A DNA stretch of 13,002 bases. It comes from an uncultured Lachnospiraceae bacterium. Lineage in GTDB: Bacteria > Bacillota > Clostridia > Lachnospirales > Lachnospiraceae. Where the stretch lies: NCBI GenBank assembly GCA_900554925.1, contig USJG01000054.1:1-13002 (forward strand), given 5' to 3'. Positions 7,275 to 13,002 of the stretch are shown one piece after another. The notes under the pieces are model-generated. The model was not told where the DNA came from, ran no database searches, and was given only the letters and a program-made list of their open reading frames with translations. A program made the position numbers and the translations under genes. Each line of letters starts with the position of its first letter. The first letter of the stretch is position 1.

Positions 7275-7370
7275 TAGCATCGGCTGCCAAGTGTTCTACG
7301 GGATGATCATATGTGTGAACCTAGACACTGGCAATACGGAAAAACCGTACTCCTCCCGGAACTGATGCTG
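7275..7370 (+). other. Compact fold with possible pseudoknot (candidate structured RNA)
   Basis: This is the most ordered part of the gene-free stretch 7107-7411. An outer stem pairs 7275-7283 (TAGCATCGG) with 7362-7370 (CTGATGCTG). Inside are a bulged hairpin (TGCCA and GTGT from 7285, with TAGACACTGGCA ending at 7333) and a short hairpin TACGG-AAAAA-CCGTA (7335-7349). The loop bases CGGGA (7299-7303) can also pair with TCCCG (7354-7358). Two G-U pairs in the outer stem exist only in the plus-strand RNA, favouring that strand. I recognise no known riboswitch or ribozyme. No promoter is evident, and it is convergent with the GNAT gene. Chance pairing or a mobile remnant are alternatives. Confidence 0.4.
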
Positions 7371-7405
7371 TAAATATTATATAATGGAATGATATGAAAT
7401 TGCAA

Positions 7406-7429
7406 GGAAAATTATTCAAGAAAACAGAA
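7406..7429. repeat. 24-bp direct repeat, copy 1
   Basis: An exact 24-bp sequence beginning GGAAAATTATTC and ending AAGAAAACAGAA, found again at 9269-9292 in the same orientation. This copy covers the last codons and stop of the GNAT gene. Confidence 0.9.
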
Positions 7430-8221
7430 TTGTGTTAGTTTTCCACATAGCTGATACCCAATTCTTTTATAAACCGCATTTGAACAAAGGTTATCCTGTT
7501 CGGTATATAACATGGGGATTTTCCCTTCCGCCAATATTTTTTCAGTGACTTTACCTACCAGCATGCCTGCGTACCCCTTTCCTCGCTGACAGGAATCCGT
7601 ATACACAGTATTTATTCGGGCATATTTATTTGTTTCATGCGCGATCATTGCCATTGAAACCACTGTTCCGCCATCCTCCCATAAAAACAAATCATCGGAG
7701 CACGTAACAGCGTCAGCAAAGCTTTTCGCTTCTCCTTCTTTCATTGGCCTGTGTTCCAGATCATTTACCATGCCGGTAATAAATTTCTGTAAAACATTTT
7801 TGTGGTCTATGTTTGATTTTATAACATGACCAGGAGCAGTTTTGGAATTTGTGATGTTTTGGCAGCAGTATATATTCATGGGTACTGTGCTTTTAAAAGA
7901 AGCTTCTTTGTCAGCAGCTATCTGCTCCAACAGAGTACTTATTTTAGAAGCATCTGCGGTAAGCTTTAATCGGGGATTTAATGCCAGTCGCTTCCAGATG
8001 ATACTGGCAAGCTCTGTTTTGGAGTTTTCGTTAAAACTATCGTTGATCCAAACCCACATAGGTAGATGTTCATTTGTCTGTCCGACCAGGTAAGATTTGT
8101 CATCTGTCACCCAATAGGAAGCTGGCGACTCTGCAATTAAATAAAAAAGATTAAACAGGATTCTGTCATTTGGGGATATTAAATTCTCTATTACTTCTAA
8201 AGCGTTGGTAACAGTTCTCAT
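7412..8221 (-). CDS. GNAT-family N-acetyltransferase
   Basis: A 269-residue protein. The GNAT domain fills about residues 130-269: a beta strand INTVYTDS (203-210) leads into the acetyl-CoA pyrophosphate loop QRGKGYAG (212-219) and its helix, with NAVYKRIGY (248-256) near the end as usual for the fold. The first 125 residues are an extra domain (NLFYLIAE, MWVWIND) resembling the N-terminal part of two-domain FR47-like acetyltransferases. The substrate is unknown. CGGAGAA, about 9 nt before the ATG, is the ribosome site, and a strong promoter lies just upstream. The stop codon lies inside a 24-bp direct repeat, so the last residues (FCFLE) are repeat-encoded. It probably belongs to an accessory segment. 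Confidence 0.88.
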   Translation of the reverse strand: MRTVTNALEVIENLISPNDRILFNLFYLIAESPASYWVTDDKSYLVGQTNEHLPMWVWINDSFNENSKTELASIIWKRLALNPRLKLTADASKISTLLEQIAADKEASFKSTVPMNIYCCQNITNSKTAPGHVIKSNIDHKNVLQKFITGMVNDLEHRPMKEGEAKSFADAVTCSDDLFLWEDGGTVVSMAMIAHETNKYARINTVYTDSCQRGKGYAGMLVGKVTEKILAEGKIPMLYTEQDNLCSNAVYKRIGYQLCGKLTQFCFLE

Positions 8222-8252
8222 TATATAGTTCTCCGGAAATTAAGATGTCAGG

Positions 8253-8281
8253 ATTATATCATTTACAAAGAATGAAAGCAA
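8253..8281 (-). promoter_or_regulatory. Promoter of the GNAT gene
   Basis: On the minus strand TTGCTT (8281-8276), 17 bp, then a perfect TATAAT (8258-8253). The start would lie near 8247, about 25 nt before the ATG. Confidence 0.7.
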
Positions 8282-8396
8282 TATTTTACCGATTGAAAAG
8301 AAAAACCAGGGCAAAACATTGATTGTTCAGCGGTTGAAATTGATACGACAGTTTTCTGTACGCAAAAGCAGGATAAGTTGAAAAAACAGGAAGTAA

Positions 8397-8678
8397 AAAC
8401 AAAAAGTTACAAATGACGAAATATATAATAGAAGTTGTAAATACACTCTGAATGAAAAAGCAAAAGTAATGGACGATGAATTTGAAGCTATGGAAGATGT
8501 TTTTGTCTTTAAAGATACGGATATTGATGATACATCTAAGAAGGACATTACGACAACACATAATAAAGGATTTATATATGTCAAAATTGGTAACTGGGTT
8601 TTGCCGGGGGATGGGATTACTTTTGTTATGGCACCAATAAATCATGATAAGGAGATTAAGGCAAGCGGGGAATCATAA
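8397..8678 (+). pseudogene. Decayed ORF, unrecognised
   Basis: A frame open from 8397 to the stop at 8676-8678 reads like real protein (KVTNDEIYNRSCKYTLNEKA..., then MEDVFVFKDTDID, GNWVLPGDGITFV). It lacks a start with a ribosome site; the first ATG (8469) has only a weak A-rich stretch before it. A second protein-like frame from about 8320 (VEIDTTVFCTQKQDKLKKQE) runs into a stop near 8414 just where this one opens, as expected after a frameshift. It is therefore better seen as the remains of a larger gene than as a working 69-codon gene. Family not recognised. Confidence 0.35.
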
Positions 8679-8802
8679 AAGTGTTGCAATTTAAAAATGT
8701 GTGTTATGATTAGAACACTTAATATAATATGTTGGCAATCGTTATAATATTTTAAGTAAAAGTAGCCGATAAATAAGTTAGAAAAGCAAAGGGAGGAACA
8801 GC

Positions 8803-8844
8803 ATGAAGAGTATACGAGTAAATATGGAAAAAATGGGGTGCTGA
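8803..8844 (+). CDS. 13-codon leader peptide of an orphan attenuator
   Basis: ATG at 8803 opens a 13-codon frame (MKSIRVNMEKMGC) with a near-perfect ribosome site GGGAGG 6-7 nt before it, much too good for a chance ORF. It is followed by AT-rich sequence and a strong intrinsic terminator (8932-8963). GGTGC at the end of the peptide gene (8837-8841) can pair with GCACC (8890-8894), which can pair instead with a second GGTGC after the terminator (8980-8984). This resembles ribosome-mediated attenuators in front of drug-resistance genes. No resistance gene follows, only a terminator and an opposite-strand gene, so the target gene seems lost. AT-rich TATAAT boxes at 8723-8748 may hold its promoter. 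Confidence 0.5.
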   Translation: MKSIRVNMEKMGC

Positions 8845-8931
8845 CGAATAAGTATGTATCTCAATCTTGTTATATTTTTCGTATTTAACGCACCTGATGT
8901 TTAATTTTTGAAAATTTAAATTTTTAAAAAG

Positions 8932-8963
8932 CATTCTTGGATATTAATCTAAGGATGTTTTTT
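8932..8963 (+). terminator. Intrinsic terminator / attenuator
   Basis: CATTCTTGGAT (8932-8942) pairs with ATCTAAGGATG (8947-8957), 11 pairs including two G-U, around the loop ATTA, followed by six T (8958-8963). It sits about 90 nt after the 13-codon leader ORF. Confidence 0.8.
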
Positions 8964-9023
8964 ATTTCATGGGAAAGATGGTGCTGCTAACGTGTAAAAA
9001 TTATAATTTCTCTTTGCGATAAT

Positions 9024-9063
9024 AAAAACGGAAACCTGCAGCAAAGTTCAGATTTCCGTTTTT
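9024..9063. terminator. Two-way terminator after the 48-codon gene
   Basis: AAAAACGGAAA (9024-9034) pairs with TTTCCGTTTTT (9053-9063), with inner CTG/CAG pairing in the loop. The A and T runs make it work on both strands. It lies about 20 nt after the stop of the small leftward gene and also stops rightward reading from the leader region. Confidence 0.8.
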
Positions 9064-9082
9064 TAATATAATTAAGTTGCAA

Positions 9083-9229
9083 TTATTCTCCGCCTGGGCC
9101 ATCCTTCCTGGGGACTTCATCAGGGATAATGTCTACAGGCAGATCCTCTGGTGGAATATTGCCATCATCATAGCTGTTTTCAGGCTTTTGGTCAGTGGGG
9201 TATGTGTTGAGCTTTTTTTCTTTTTCCAT
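9083..9229 (-). CDS. Small acidic, proline-rich protein of 48 residues
   Basis: The minus-strand frame from ATG at 9229 to TAA at 9083 encodes MEKEKKLNTYPTDQKPENSY followed by an acidic Pro-rich part (DDGNIPPEDLPVDIIPDEVP) and ending RKDGPGGE. AAAGGA stands 9 nt before the ATG, and a terminator follows directly, so it is a complete transcription unit. No membrane segment, Cys or fold is evident; it is probably disordered and soluble. I do not recognise the family. The plus-strand frame over the same bases has no ribosome site and is rejected in its favour. Confidence 0.65.
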   Translation of the reverse strand: MEKEKKLNTYPTDQKPENSYDDGNIPPEDLPVDIIPDEVPRKDGPGGE

Positions 9230-9268
9230 TTTGCACCATCCTTTCTGAGAATAGTGTTTCCATAAGAT

Positions 9269-9292
9269 GGAAAATTATTCAAGAAAACAGAA
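9269..9292. repeat. 24-bp direct repeat, copy 2
   Basis: Exact copy of 7406-7429, here in the intergenic region upstream of the ABC-F gene. Together the copies bracket about 1.86 kb containing the GNAT gene, the decayed ORF, the orphan leader and the 48-codon gene. The perfect 7-bp hairpin TTTCCAT-AAG-ATGGAAA (9257-9273) overlaps its left edge. Confidence 0.9.
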
Positions 9293-9376
9293 AAAAAACC
9301 AGGGGTGTTTTTTGGGGCCGGATATGGTAAGATAGTTCCAGCAAAAGAAGCAGATACAATTTGGAGCGGAAGCACA

Positions 9377-11254
9377 ATGAACATTTTATCAGTTGATAAT
9401 ATTACAAAATCCTTTGGAGAACGCCTTTTGTTTGACAATACTTCTTTTTATCTGCAAGAGGGCGAAAAAGTTGGTGTTATTGGCATTAACGGAACGGGTA
9501 AATCCACGCTGCTTAAGATGATGGCAGGACTGGAGGAGCCCGATGAGGGAACGGTAACAATGGCAAATCATGTGGTATGCAGTTTCCTGCCGCAGCATCC
9601 GGTGTTTCGGGAAAAGGACACAGTGCTGGAGGCAGTTTTAAAGCGGTATGAAGAAAGCAATCTGATTGCTGCGAAAGCAGGGGAAAACGTGCAGAACACA
9701 GAAACCATGGCAAAAACTATGCTGACCAGACTGGGAGTGACGGATTTTGACGGGCAGTGCGGCACGCTTTCCGGGGGACAAAGGAAGCGGCTGGCATTGG
9801 TAGCTGCATTGCTTACCCCATCGGATATTCTGATTTTGGATGAACCCACCAACCATTTGGATAACGAAATGGCAGACTGGCTGGAAGAACAGTTAAAGAA
9901 GCGTACCGGAGCAGTTGTGATGGTTACCCATGACCGTTATTTTCTGGACAGCGTTTCTGACCGCATTATTGAAATTGACAAAGGCAAAATTTATTCTTAT
10001 CAGGCAGGCTATTCCGGTTATCTGGAACTAAAGGCAGGACGTGAGGAAGCAGCCCTTGCCAGTGAGCGAAAGCGGCAGTCCATTCTGCGCAAAGAGCTGG
10101 AATGGGTAAAGAGAGGCGCAAGGGCACGTACTACCAAGCAAAAAGCACGGTTAGAGCGGTATGAGGAATTGAAAAATGCTGCCGGACCTGCTGTAGATGG
10201 AAGGGTAGAAATTGGTTCTGTTTCCACCAGGATTGGCAGGACAACGGTGGAAATAGAGCATATCTGCAAAAGATATGGCGACAGGATATTGATTCGTGAT
10301 TTTTCCTATATTTTTCTGAAAGACGACCGGGTTGGCTTTGTGGGGCCTAATGGCTGCGGCAAAACCACATTGATGAAAATGATCGCTGGCTCGGTAATAC
10401 CGGATAAAGGAAATATCATAACCGGTCAGACCGTTAAAATAGGATATTATGCCCAGGAGATCGGGGAAGCAGAAATGCCGCCGGATAAAAGGGTGATCGA
10501 CTATATCAGGGATGTGGCAGAGTATGTACAGACCAGGGAAGGCAGCCTGTCAGCCTCCCAGATGCTGGAACAATTTCTCTTTGAGGGAAAGGAACAGTAC
10601 GGATTGTTAGGTAAGCTTTCCGGTGGGGAAAAGAGAAGGCTGAATTTACTGAAGGTACTTATGGGGGCCCCTAACATGCTGATTTTGGACGAACCTACCA
10701 ATGATCTGGACATCACAACACTGACGGTATTAGAGGATTATCTTGACAGCTTTGCAGGAATCGTAATTGTGGTTTCCCATGACCGTTATTTTCTGGACAG
10801 GATCGTGAAAAGAATCTTTGCTTTTGAACAGGGAGGAAAGTTAAAACAGTATGAGGGCGGCTATACTGATTACAGAATACGTCTTTTACAGAAGGTCCAG
10901 GAGAAGGAAAATACCGGAAGTGCTAAAAGCACAGGCACCGGAGCAGCTTTGGCAAATGGCAGTGAAGCTGCCCAAAATAAAAAAAATAGCTGGAAGCAGC
11001 CCAATACGAAGCTAAAGTTTTCCTATCAGGAACAGAAGGATTACGCGGTAATCGAAGGGCAGATTGCCGATCTGGAAGAAAAAATAGACGATCTGGAAAA
11101 ACAGATCACTGCCGCGGCAACGGATTTTGTGAAGCTTGGAGAATTGACGAAGGAAAAGGAACTGACAGAGCAGGAACTGGAAGAAAAGATGGACCGCTGG
11201 ATGTATCTTGAGGAATTAAAGGCCAGGATCGACGAACAGGAAGGAAAGCAGTGA
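9377..11254 (+). CDS. ABC-F ATPase, Uup type
   Basis: A 625-residue soluble protein with two ATPase domains and no membrane segments. Domain 1 has Walker A GINGTGKST (36-44), signature LSGGQ (131-135) and Walker B LILDEPTNHLD (152-162). Domain 2 has GPNGCGKTT (323-331), LSGGE (414-418) and LILDEPTNDLD (435-445). Between them lies the charged interdomain linker (about 215-275). After a low-complexity Ser/Ala/Gly stretch (512-540) comes a C-terminal coiled coil (about 545-622, KLKFSYQEQKDY...) typical of Uup, which binds nucleic acid. ABC-F proteins act on ribosomes; this subtype is housekeeping rather than a clear resistance factor. The ATG at 9377 is chosen for GGAG at 9363-9366 and because MNILSV starts the fold. 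Confidence 0.92.
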   Translation: MNILSVDNITKSFGERLLFDNTSFYLQEGEKVGVIGINGTGKSTLLKMMAGLEEPDEGTVTMANHVVCSFLPQHPVFREKDTVLEAVLKRYEESNLIAAKAGENVQNTETMAKTMLTRLGVTDFDGQCGTLSGGQRKRLALVAALLTPSDILILDEPTNHLDNEMADWLEEQLKKRTGAVVMVTHDRYFLDSVSDRIIEIDKGKIYSYQAGYSGYLELKAGREEAALASERKRQSILRKELEWVKRGARARTTKQKARLERYEELKNAAGPAVDGRVEIGSVSTRIGRTTVEIEHICKRYGDRILIRDFSYIFLKDDRVGFVGPNGCGKTTLMKMIAGSVIPDKGNIITGQTVKIGYYAQEIGEAEMPPDKRVIDYIRDVAEYVQTREGSLSASQMLEQFLFEGKEQYGLLGKLSGGEKRRLNLLKVLMGAPNMLILDEPTNDLDITTLTVLEDYLDSFAGIVIVVSHDRYFLDRIVKRIFAFEQGGKLKQYEGGYTDYRIRLLQKVQEKENTGSAKSTGTGAALANGSEAAQNKKNSWKQPNTKLKFSYQEQKDYAVIEGQIADLEEKIDDLEKQITAAATDFVKLGELTKEKELTEQELEEKMDRWMYLEELKARIDEQEGKQ

Positions 11255-11934
11255 GAGCATTACAAAATTTTTTATACCACATTGGGATTCATGATATTTT
11301 TGAACTTTTGGCATTTATCGGTTTTGTTTATTTCCTCATTAAAAAGTTCCTTCTGCGCAAGGCTCCGGTTCCTTCCAGCGCCTTTAAATCCGTACCCAAA
11401 GAACTGCTTAAGGAATGCGTTGCGCTTCTGAAAAAAAGAGAAAAGAAAGCGTATGAAGCCTATCAGGTGCCGGAGGATATTTTAGCAGGGTTAAAAGCTG
11501 ATCTTGGAGATGAAACGAATCTGAAAAGACTTTTGTTAAGCATCTGCGCTCATTTGGGAATAGACGGAGAATTTATCAGGCTGGTGGTAGAAGATACGTT
11601 TATGTCAGACCGGGCAGGAGAGATTGCAACCGATCTGGCCTTTACTACCATACGACTGGAATTAAAGCCTTACTATACGCCGGAAGCGGTGATTGCAGTG
11701 CTGGCCCATGAAGCCACTCACCTTCACTTGTACTATGAGGGAATCCACAGGAAGGACACTTGGGAAAATGAGATTCTGACAGACACAGCGGCGGTATATT
11801 GTGGTTTTGGCGAGTATATTTATAAAGGATATGCGGTAATGCGCGGTGAATTTGCATTTTCCTATCAAAAAGTGGGGTATATTAAGCAGGAGGATGTGCA
11901 GTATATTCAGAGCGTAATGCAGGAAATGGAATAA
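11251..11934 (+). CDS. Membrane-anchored putative zinc metallopeptidase (HExxH)
   Basis: A 227-residue protein. One hydrophobic helix lies at about 16-32 (FELLAFIGFVYFLI), then basic and helical sequence, then the zincin motif HEATH (153-157). E174 and D178 (in NEILTD, about 17-21 residues later) are candidates for the third metal ligand. The C-terminal EYIYKGYAVMRGE segment resembles other small Clostridia HExxH proteins of unknown substrate. It starts with GTG overlapping the stop of the ABC-F gene by 4 nt, with GGAAGG upstream, so the two are translationally coupled. Orientation of the domain is inferred to be cytosolic, since basic residues follow the helix. Peptidase activity is predicted only from the motif. 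Confidence 0.82.
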   Translation: MRALQNFLYHIGIHDIFELLAFIGFVYFLIKKFLLRKAPVPSSAFKSVPKELLKECVALLKKREKKAYEAYQVPEDILAGLKADLGDETNLKRLLLSICAHLGIDGEFIRLVVEDTFMSDRAGEIATDLAFTTIRLELKPYYTPEAVIAVLAHEATHLHLYYEGIHRKDTWENEILTDTAAVYCGFGEYIYKGYAVMRGEFAFSYQKVGYIKQEDVQYIQSVMQEME

Positions 11935-11982
11935 AAAATGACCGAGCTGAGAGGAAAGGATTAGAAAGGTATAGGTATCATT

Positions 11983-12531
11983 ATGAGAGTTGGAATGGGA
12001 TATGATGTACACAGGCTTACAGAGGACAGGAAGCTGATCATGGGAGGAGTGGAAATTCCTTATGAAAAGGGGCTTCTTGGTCATTCGGATGCGGACGTGC
12101 TTCTCCATGCAATTATGGATGCACTCTTAGGGGCTGCGGCACTAGGAGATATTGGAAAGCACTTTCCGGATACGGACCCCAAATATAAAGGGATTTCCTC
12201 CATAAAGCTTATGGAACACGTAAGGGATTTGTTGGAGGAAAACCTTTTTCTGATAGAAAATATTGACGCAACCATTATTGCCCAGGCGCCGAAAATGCGT
12301 CCTTATATTGATGATATGCGGAAAAATATTGCAGATGCGCTGGGGATTGCCATTGAGCAGGTCAATGTGAAGGCCACTACAGAGGAAGGACTTGGTTTTA
12401 CAGGAAGCGGAGAGGGAATTTCCGCGCAGGCCATCTGTATGCTGACAAGCCCCGTTAATTTAGGCAGCGAGGATGTGATGGCGCGGGGGTGCGCAGGATG
12501 CGGCGGCTGTCCTATGGAAAAAGGAAAATAA
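11983..12531 (+). CDS. ispF: 2-C-methyl-D-erythritol 2,4-cyclodiphosphate synthase
   Basis: A 182-residue enzyme of the non-mevalonate isoprenoid pathway, converting CDP-methylerythritol 2-phosphate to the cyclodiphosphate with release of CMP. The zinc ligands D8, H10 (GYDVHRL) and H42 (LLHAIMDALLGAAALGD) are present, with HSDADV, FPDTDP, QAPKMRP and the signature ATTEEGLGFTGSGEGISAQA. The family normally ends near residue 157; here a further 25 residues include C170, C173 and C176 (CAGCGGC) and a Lys-rich end, which is unusual. AGG motifs lie 7-14 nt before the ATG. It is 48 nt after the metallopeptidase gene with no terminator between, so it may share its transcript. Confidence 0.95.
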   Translation: MRVGMGYDVHRLTEDRKLIMGGVEIPYEKGLLGHSDADVLLHAIMDALLGAAALGDIGKHFPDTDPKYKGISSIKLMEHVRDLLEENLFLIENIDATIIAQAPKMRPYIDDMRKNIADALGIAIEQVNVKATTEEGLGFTGSGEGISAQAICMLTSPVNLGSEDVMARGCAGCGGCPMEKGK

Positions 12532-12555
12532 GGATGAGAATAAAAGAAATTCCGG

Positions 12556-12584
12556 TTGACAAAACCTAAGCTTTTGCATATGCT
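12556..12584 (+). promoter_or_regulatory. Promoter of the T-box leader
   Basis: TTGACA (12556-12561), 17-bp spacer, TATGCT (12579-12584). The start would be near 12591, just before the T-box stem I. Confidence 0.65.
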
Positions 12585-12632
12585 GTTAATGTAAAATAAA
12601 TCTGTCAATCAAACACTGGCAAACCGTTAAAT

Positions 12633-12900
12633 GCTGAGAACGGAAAGAGTATATTGCCGCCGCGTAATGAAAGGCGGCTGTTTACACAGAGAGGGAGTGT
12701 CGTCGGCTGAAAGCATTCCTGTATTCAGGCAATAGAAGTGCATCCGGGAGCAGGTTCTGTGAATGAGAAGGTCATGATAAGACATGAAGTAGCAGGACAC
12801 GTATTCACACGTTACGTGCAATGAGTGGAGGTAATATGCCTCTAATAGAGTGGAACCGCGGATAACTTCGTCTCTAGGTGGATGGAAGTTATCCTTTTTT
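12633..12900 (+). promoter_or_regulatory. T-box riboswitch, predicted to sense tRNA-Cys
   Basis: The T-box sequence AGAGTGGAACCGCG is at 12847-12860 and the terminator directly follows. Stem I starts near 12633 with the GGAAAGAGTA element, then a GCCGCC/GGCGGC hairpin (12656-12678), the AGAGAGGGAG element, and CGGCTGAAAG. The specifier is read as TGC (12739-12741), directly before ATCCGGGAG, the part that normally follows the codon. The variable base of TGGA is A, which pairs with U73, the discriminator of tRNA-Cys (also of tRNA-Gly). Uncharged tRNA-Cys would stabilise the antiterminator. The regulated gene is beyond the window; cysS or another cysteine gene is expected, in keeping with ispF near cysS in other Firmicutes. 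Confidence 0.88.
12860..12900 (+). terminator. T-box terminator hairpin
   Basis: GGATAACTTC (12860-12869) pairs with GAAGTTATCC (12885-12894) and is followed by six T. Its first base overlaps the last base of the T-box sequence, as needed for the switch between antiterminator and terminator. Confidence 0.9.
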
Positions 12901-12941
12901 GTATAACAGGAAATTCCTCTGGATTTTCCTGTTATACAAAA
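12897..12941. repeat. 17-bp perfect inverted repeat after the T-box
   Basis: Bases 12897-12913 (TTTTGTATAACAGGAAA) are exactly complementary to 12925-12941, with an 11-nt loop. The left arm starts inside the T run of the T-box terminator. No T run follows on either strand, so it is not itself a usual terminator. Confidence 0.85.
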
Positions 12942-12948
12942 GCCCTCC

Positions 12949-13002
12949 GGGTGTCAAAAGGTGCTTGGTAAATTTGGAATCGTCAGATTGCACAAAAGAA
13001 AT
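12949..13002 (+). mobile_element. Second MITE-like copy, cut by the window end
   Basis: From 12951 the sequence GTGTCAAAAGGTGCTTGG and onward matches the inverted right end of the element at 6203-6500 over all 52 available bases (45 identical). Only one terminus is inside the window. It lies between the T-box terminator and the presumed regulated gene, so it would be part of the leader or intergenic RNA of that gene. Confidence 0.75.

Noticed and set aside
7275..7370. Group II intron domain V or IS605-type guide RNA
   Set aside because: The catalytic stem sequence of domain V is absent and no reverse transcriptase or TnpB lies nearby.
8286..8645. Minus-strand frames of 119 and 85 codons over the decayed ORF region
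   Set aside because: Composition is rich in Phe/Ile/Cys/Tyr as expected of antisense AT-rich DNA, with no ribosome sites.
9077..9265. Plus-strand 62-codon hydrophobic frame
   Set aside because: It is the antisense of the small acidic gene, has no ribosome site, and directly follows a terminator.
9305..9376. GTG start extending the ABC-F protein by 24 residues
   Set aside because: The added residues do not fit the family and the ATG at 9377 has its own ribosome site.
9377..11254. ABC-F gene as an antibiotic resistance determinant of the Lsa/Vga/OptrA type
   Set aside because: The C-terminal coiled coil is the Uup type, and the linker between ATPase domains looks like that of housekeeping members; the nearby leader is separated by a terminator and an opposite gene.

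Overview
The window looks like chromosomal DNA from a low-to-moderate GC Gram-positive anaerobe of the Clostridia, most likely Lachnospiraceae. The grounds are purine-rich Shine-Dalgarno sites, a T-box leader, an archaeal-type phosphoglycerate-mutase-like protein beside homoserine dehydrogenase, and a coiled-coil protein of a type common in that family. This placement is inference from gene content; there is no rRNA or other marker.

Left part (1-6169). The window opens on a 53-bp perfect inverted repeat. A promoter and a rightward gene for a single-pass membrane protein follow, closed by a two-way terminator. A leftward cluster comes next, read from its own promoter at about 5560: an HTH-ACT protein (PheB type), homoserine dehydrogenase, a phosphoglycerate-mutase-like protein proposed to act as homoserine kinase, and aspartate kinase. 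Together these cover the entry to threonine/methionine/lysine synthesis. Upstream, in the same direction, is a 2H phosphoesterase (LigT/2'-5' RNA ligase fold).

Middle part (6170-9300). This is an AT-rich accessory region with low coding density. It holds a MITE-like element of about 300 bp whose inverted ends match a second copy cut by the right edge of the window, and a leftward gene whose protein is mostly 14 tandem heptads. It also holds a compact fold with a possible pseudoknot (7275-7370), a GNAT acetyltransferase with a good promoter, and a decayed ORF. A 13-codon leader peptide followed by an attenuator-like terminator has no gene behind it, and a 48-codon acidic protein lies on the other strand. 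A 24-bp exact direct repeat brackets the stretch from the GNAT gene to just before the ABC-F gene.

Right part (9377-13002). Three rightward genes encode an ABC-F ATPase of the Uup type, a membrane-anchored HExxH putative metallopeptidase overlapping it by 4 nt, and IspF with an unusual CxxCxxC tail. A promoter and a complete T-box leader follow. Its specifier reads TGC (Cys) and its variable T-box base (A) fits the U73 discriminator of tRNA-Cys, so a cysteine gene such as cysS is expected past the window. Between the T-box terminator and the window end lie a 17-bp perfect inverted repeat and the second MITE copy.

Most genes are ordinary housekeeping. The items most worth checking are the folded element at 7275-7370, the orphan leader/attenuator, the expanding heptad gene, the MITE pair, and the cysteine T-box next to a cysteine-tailed IspF.
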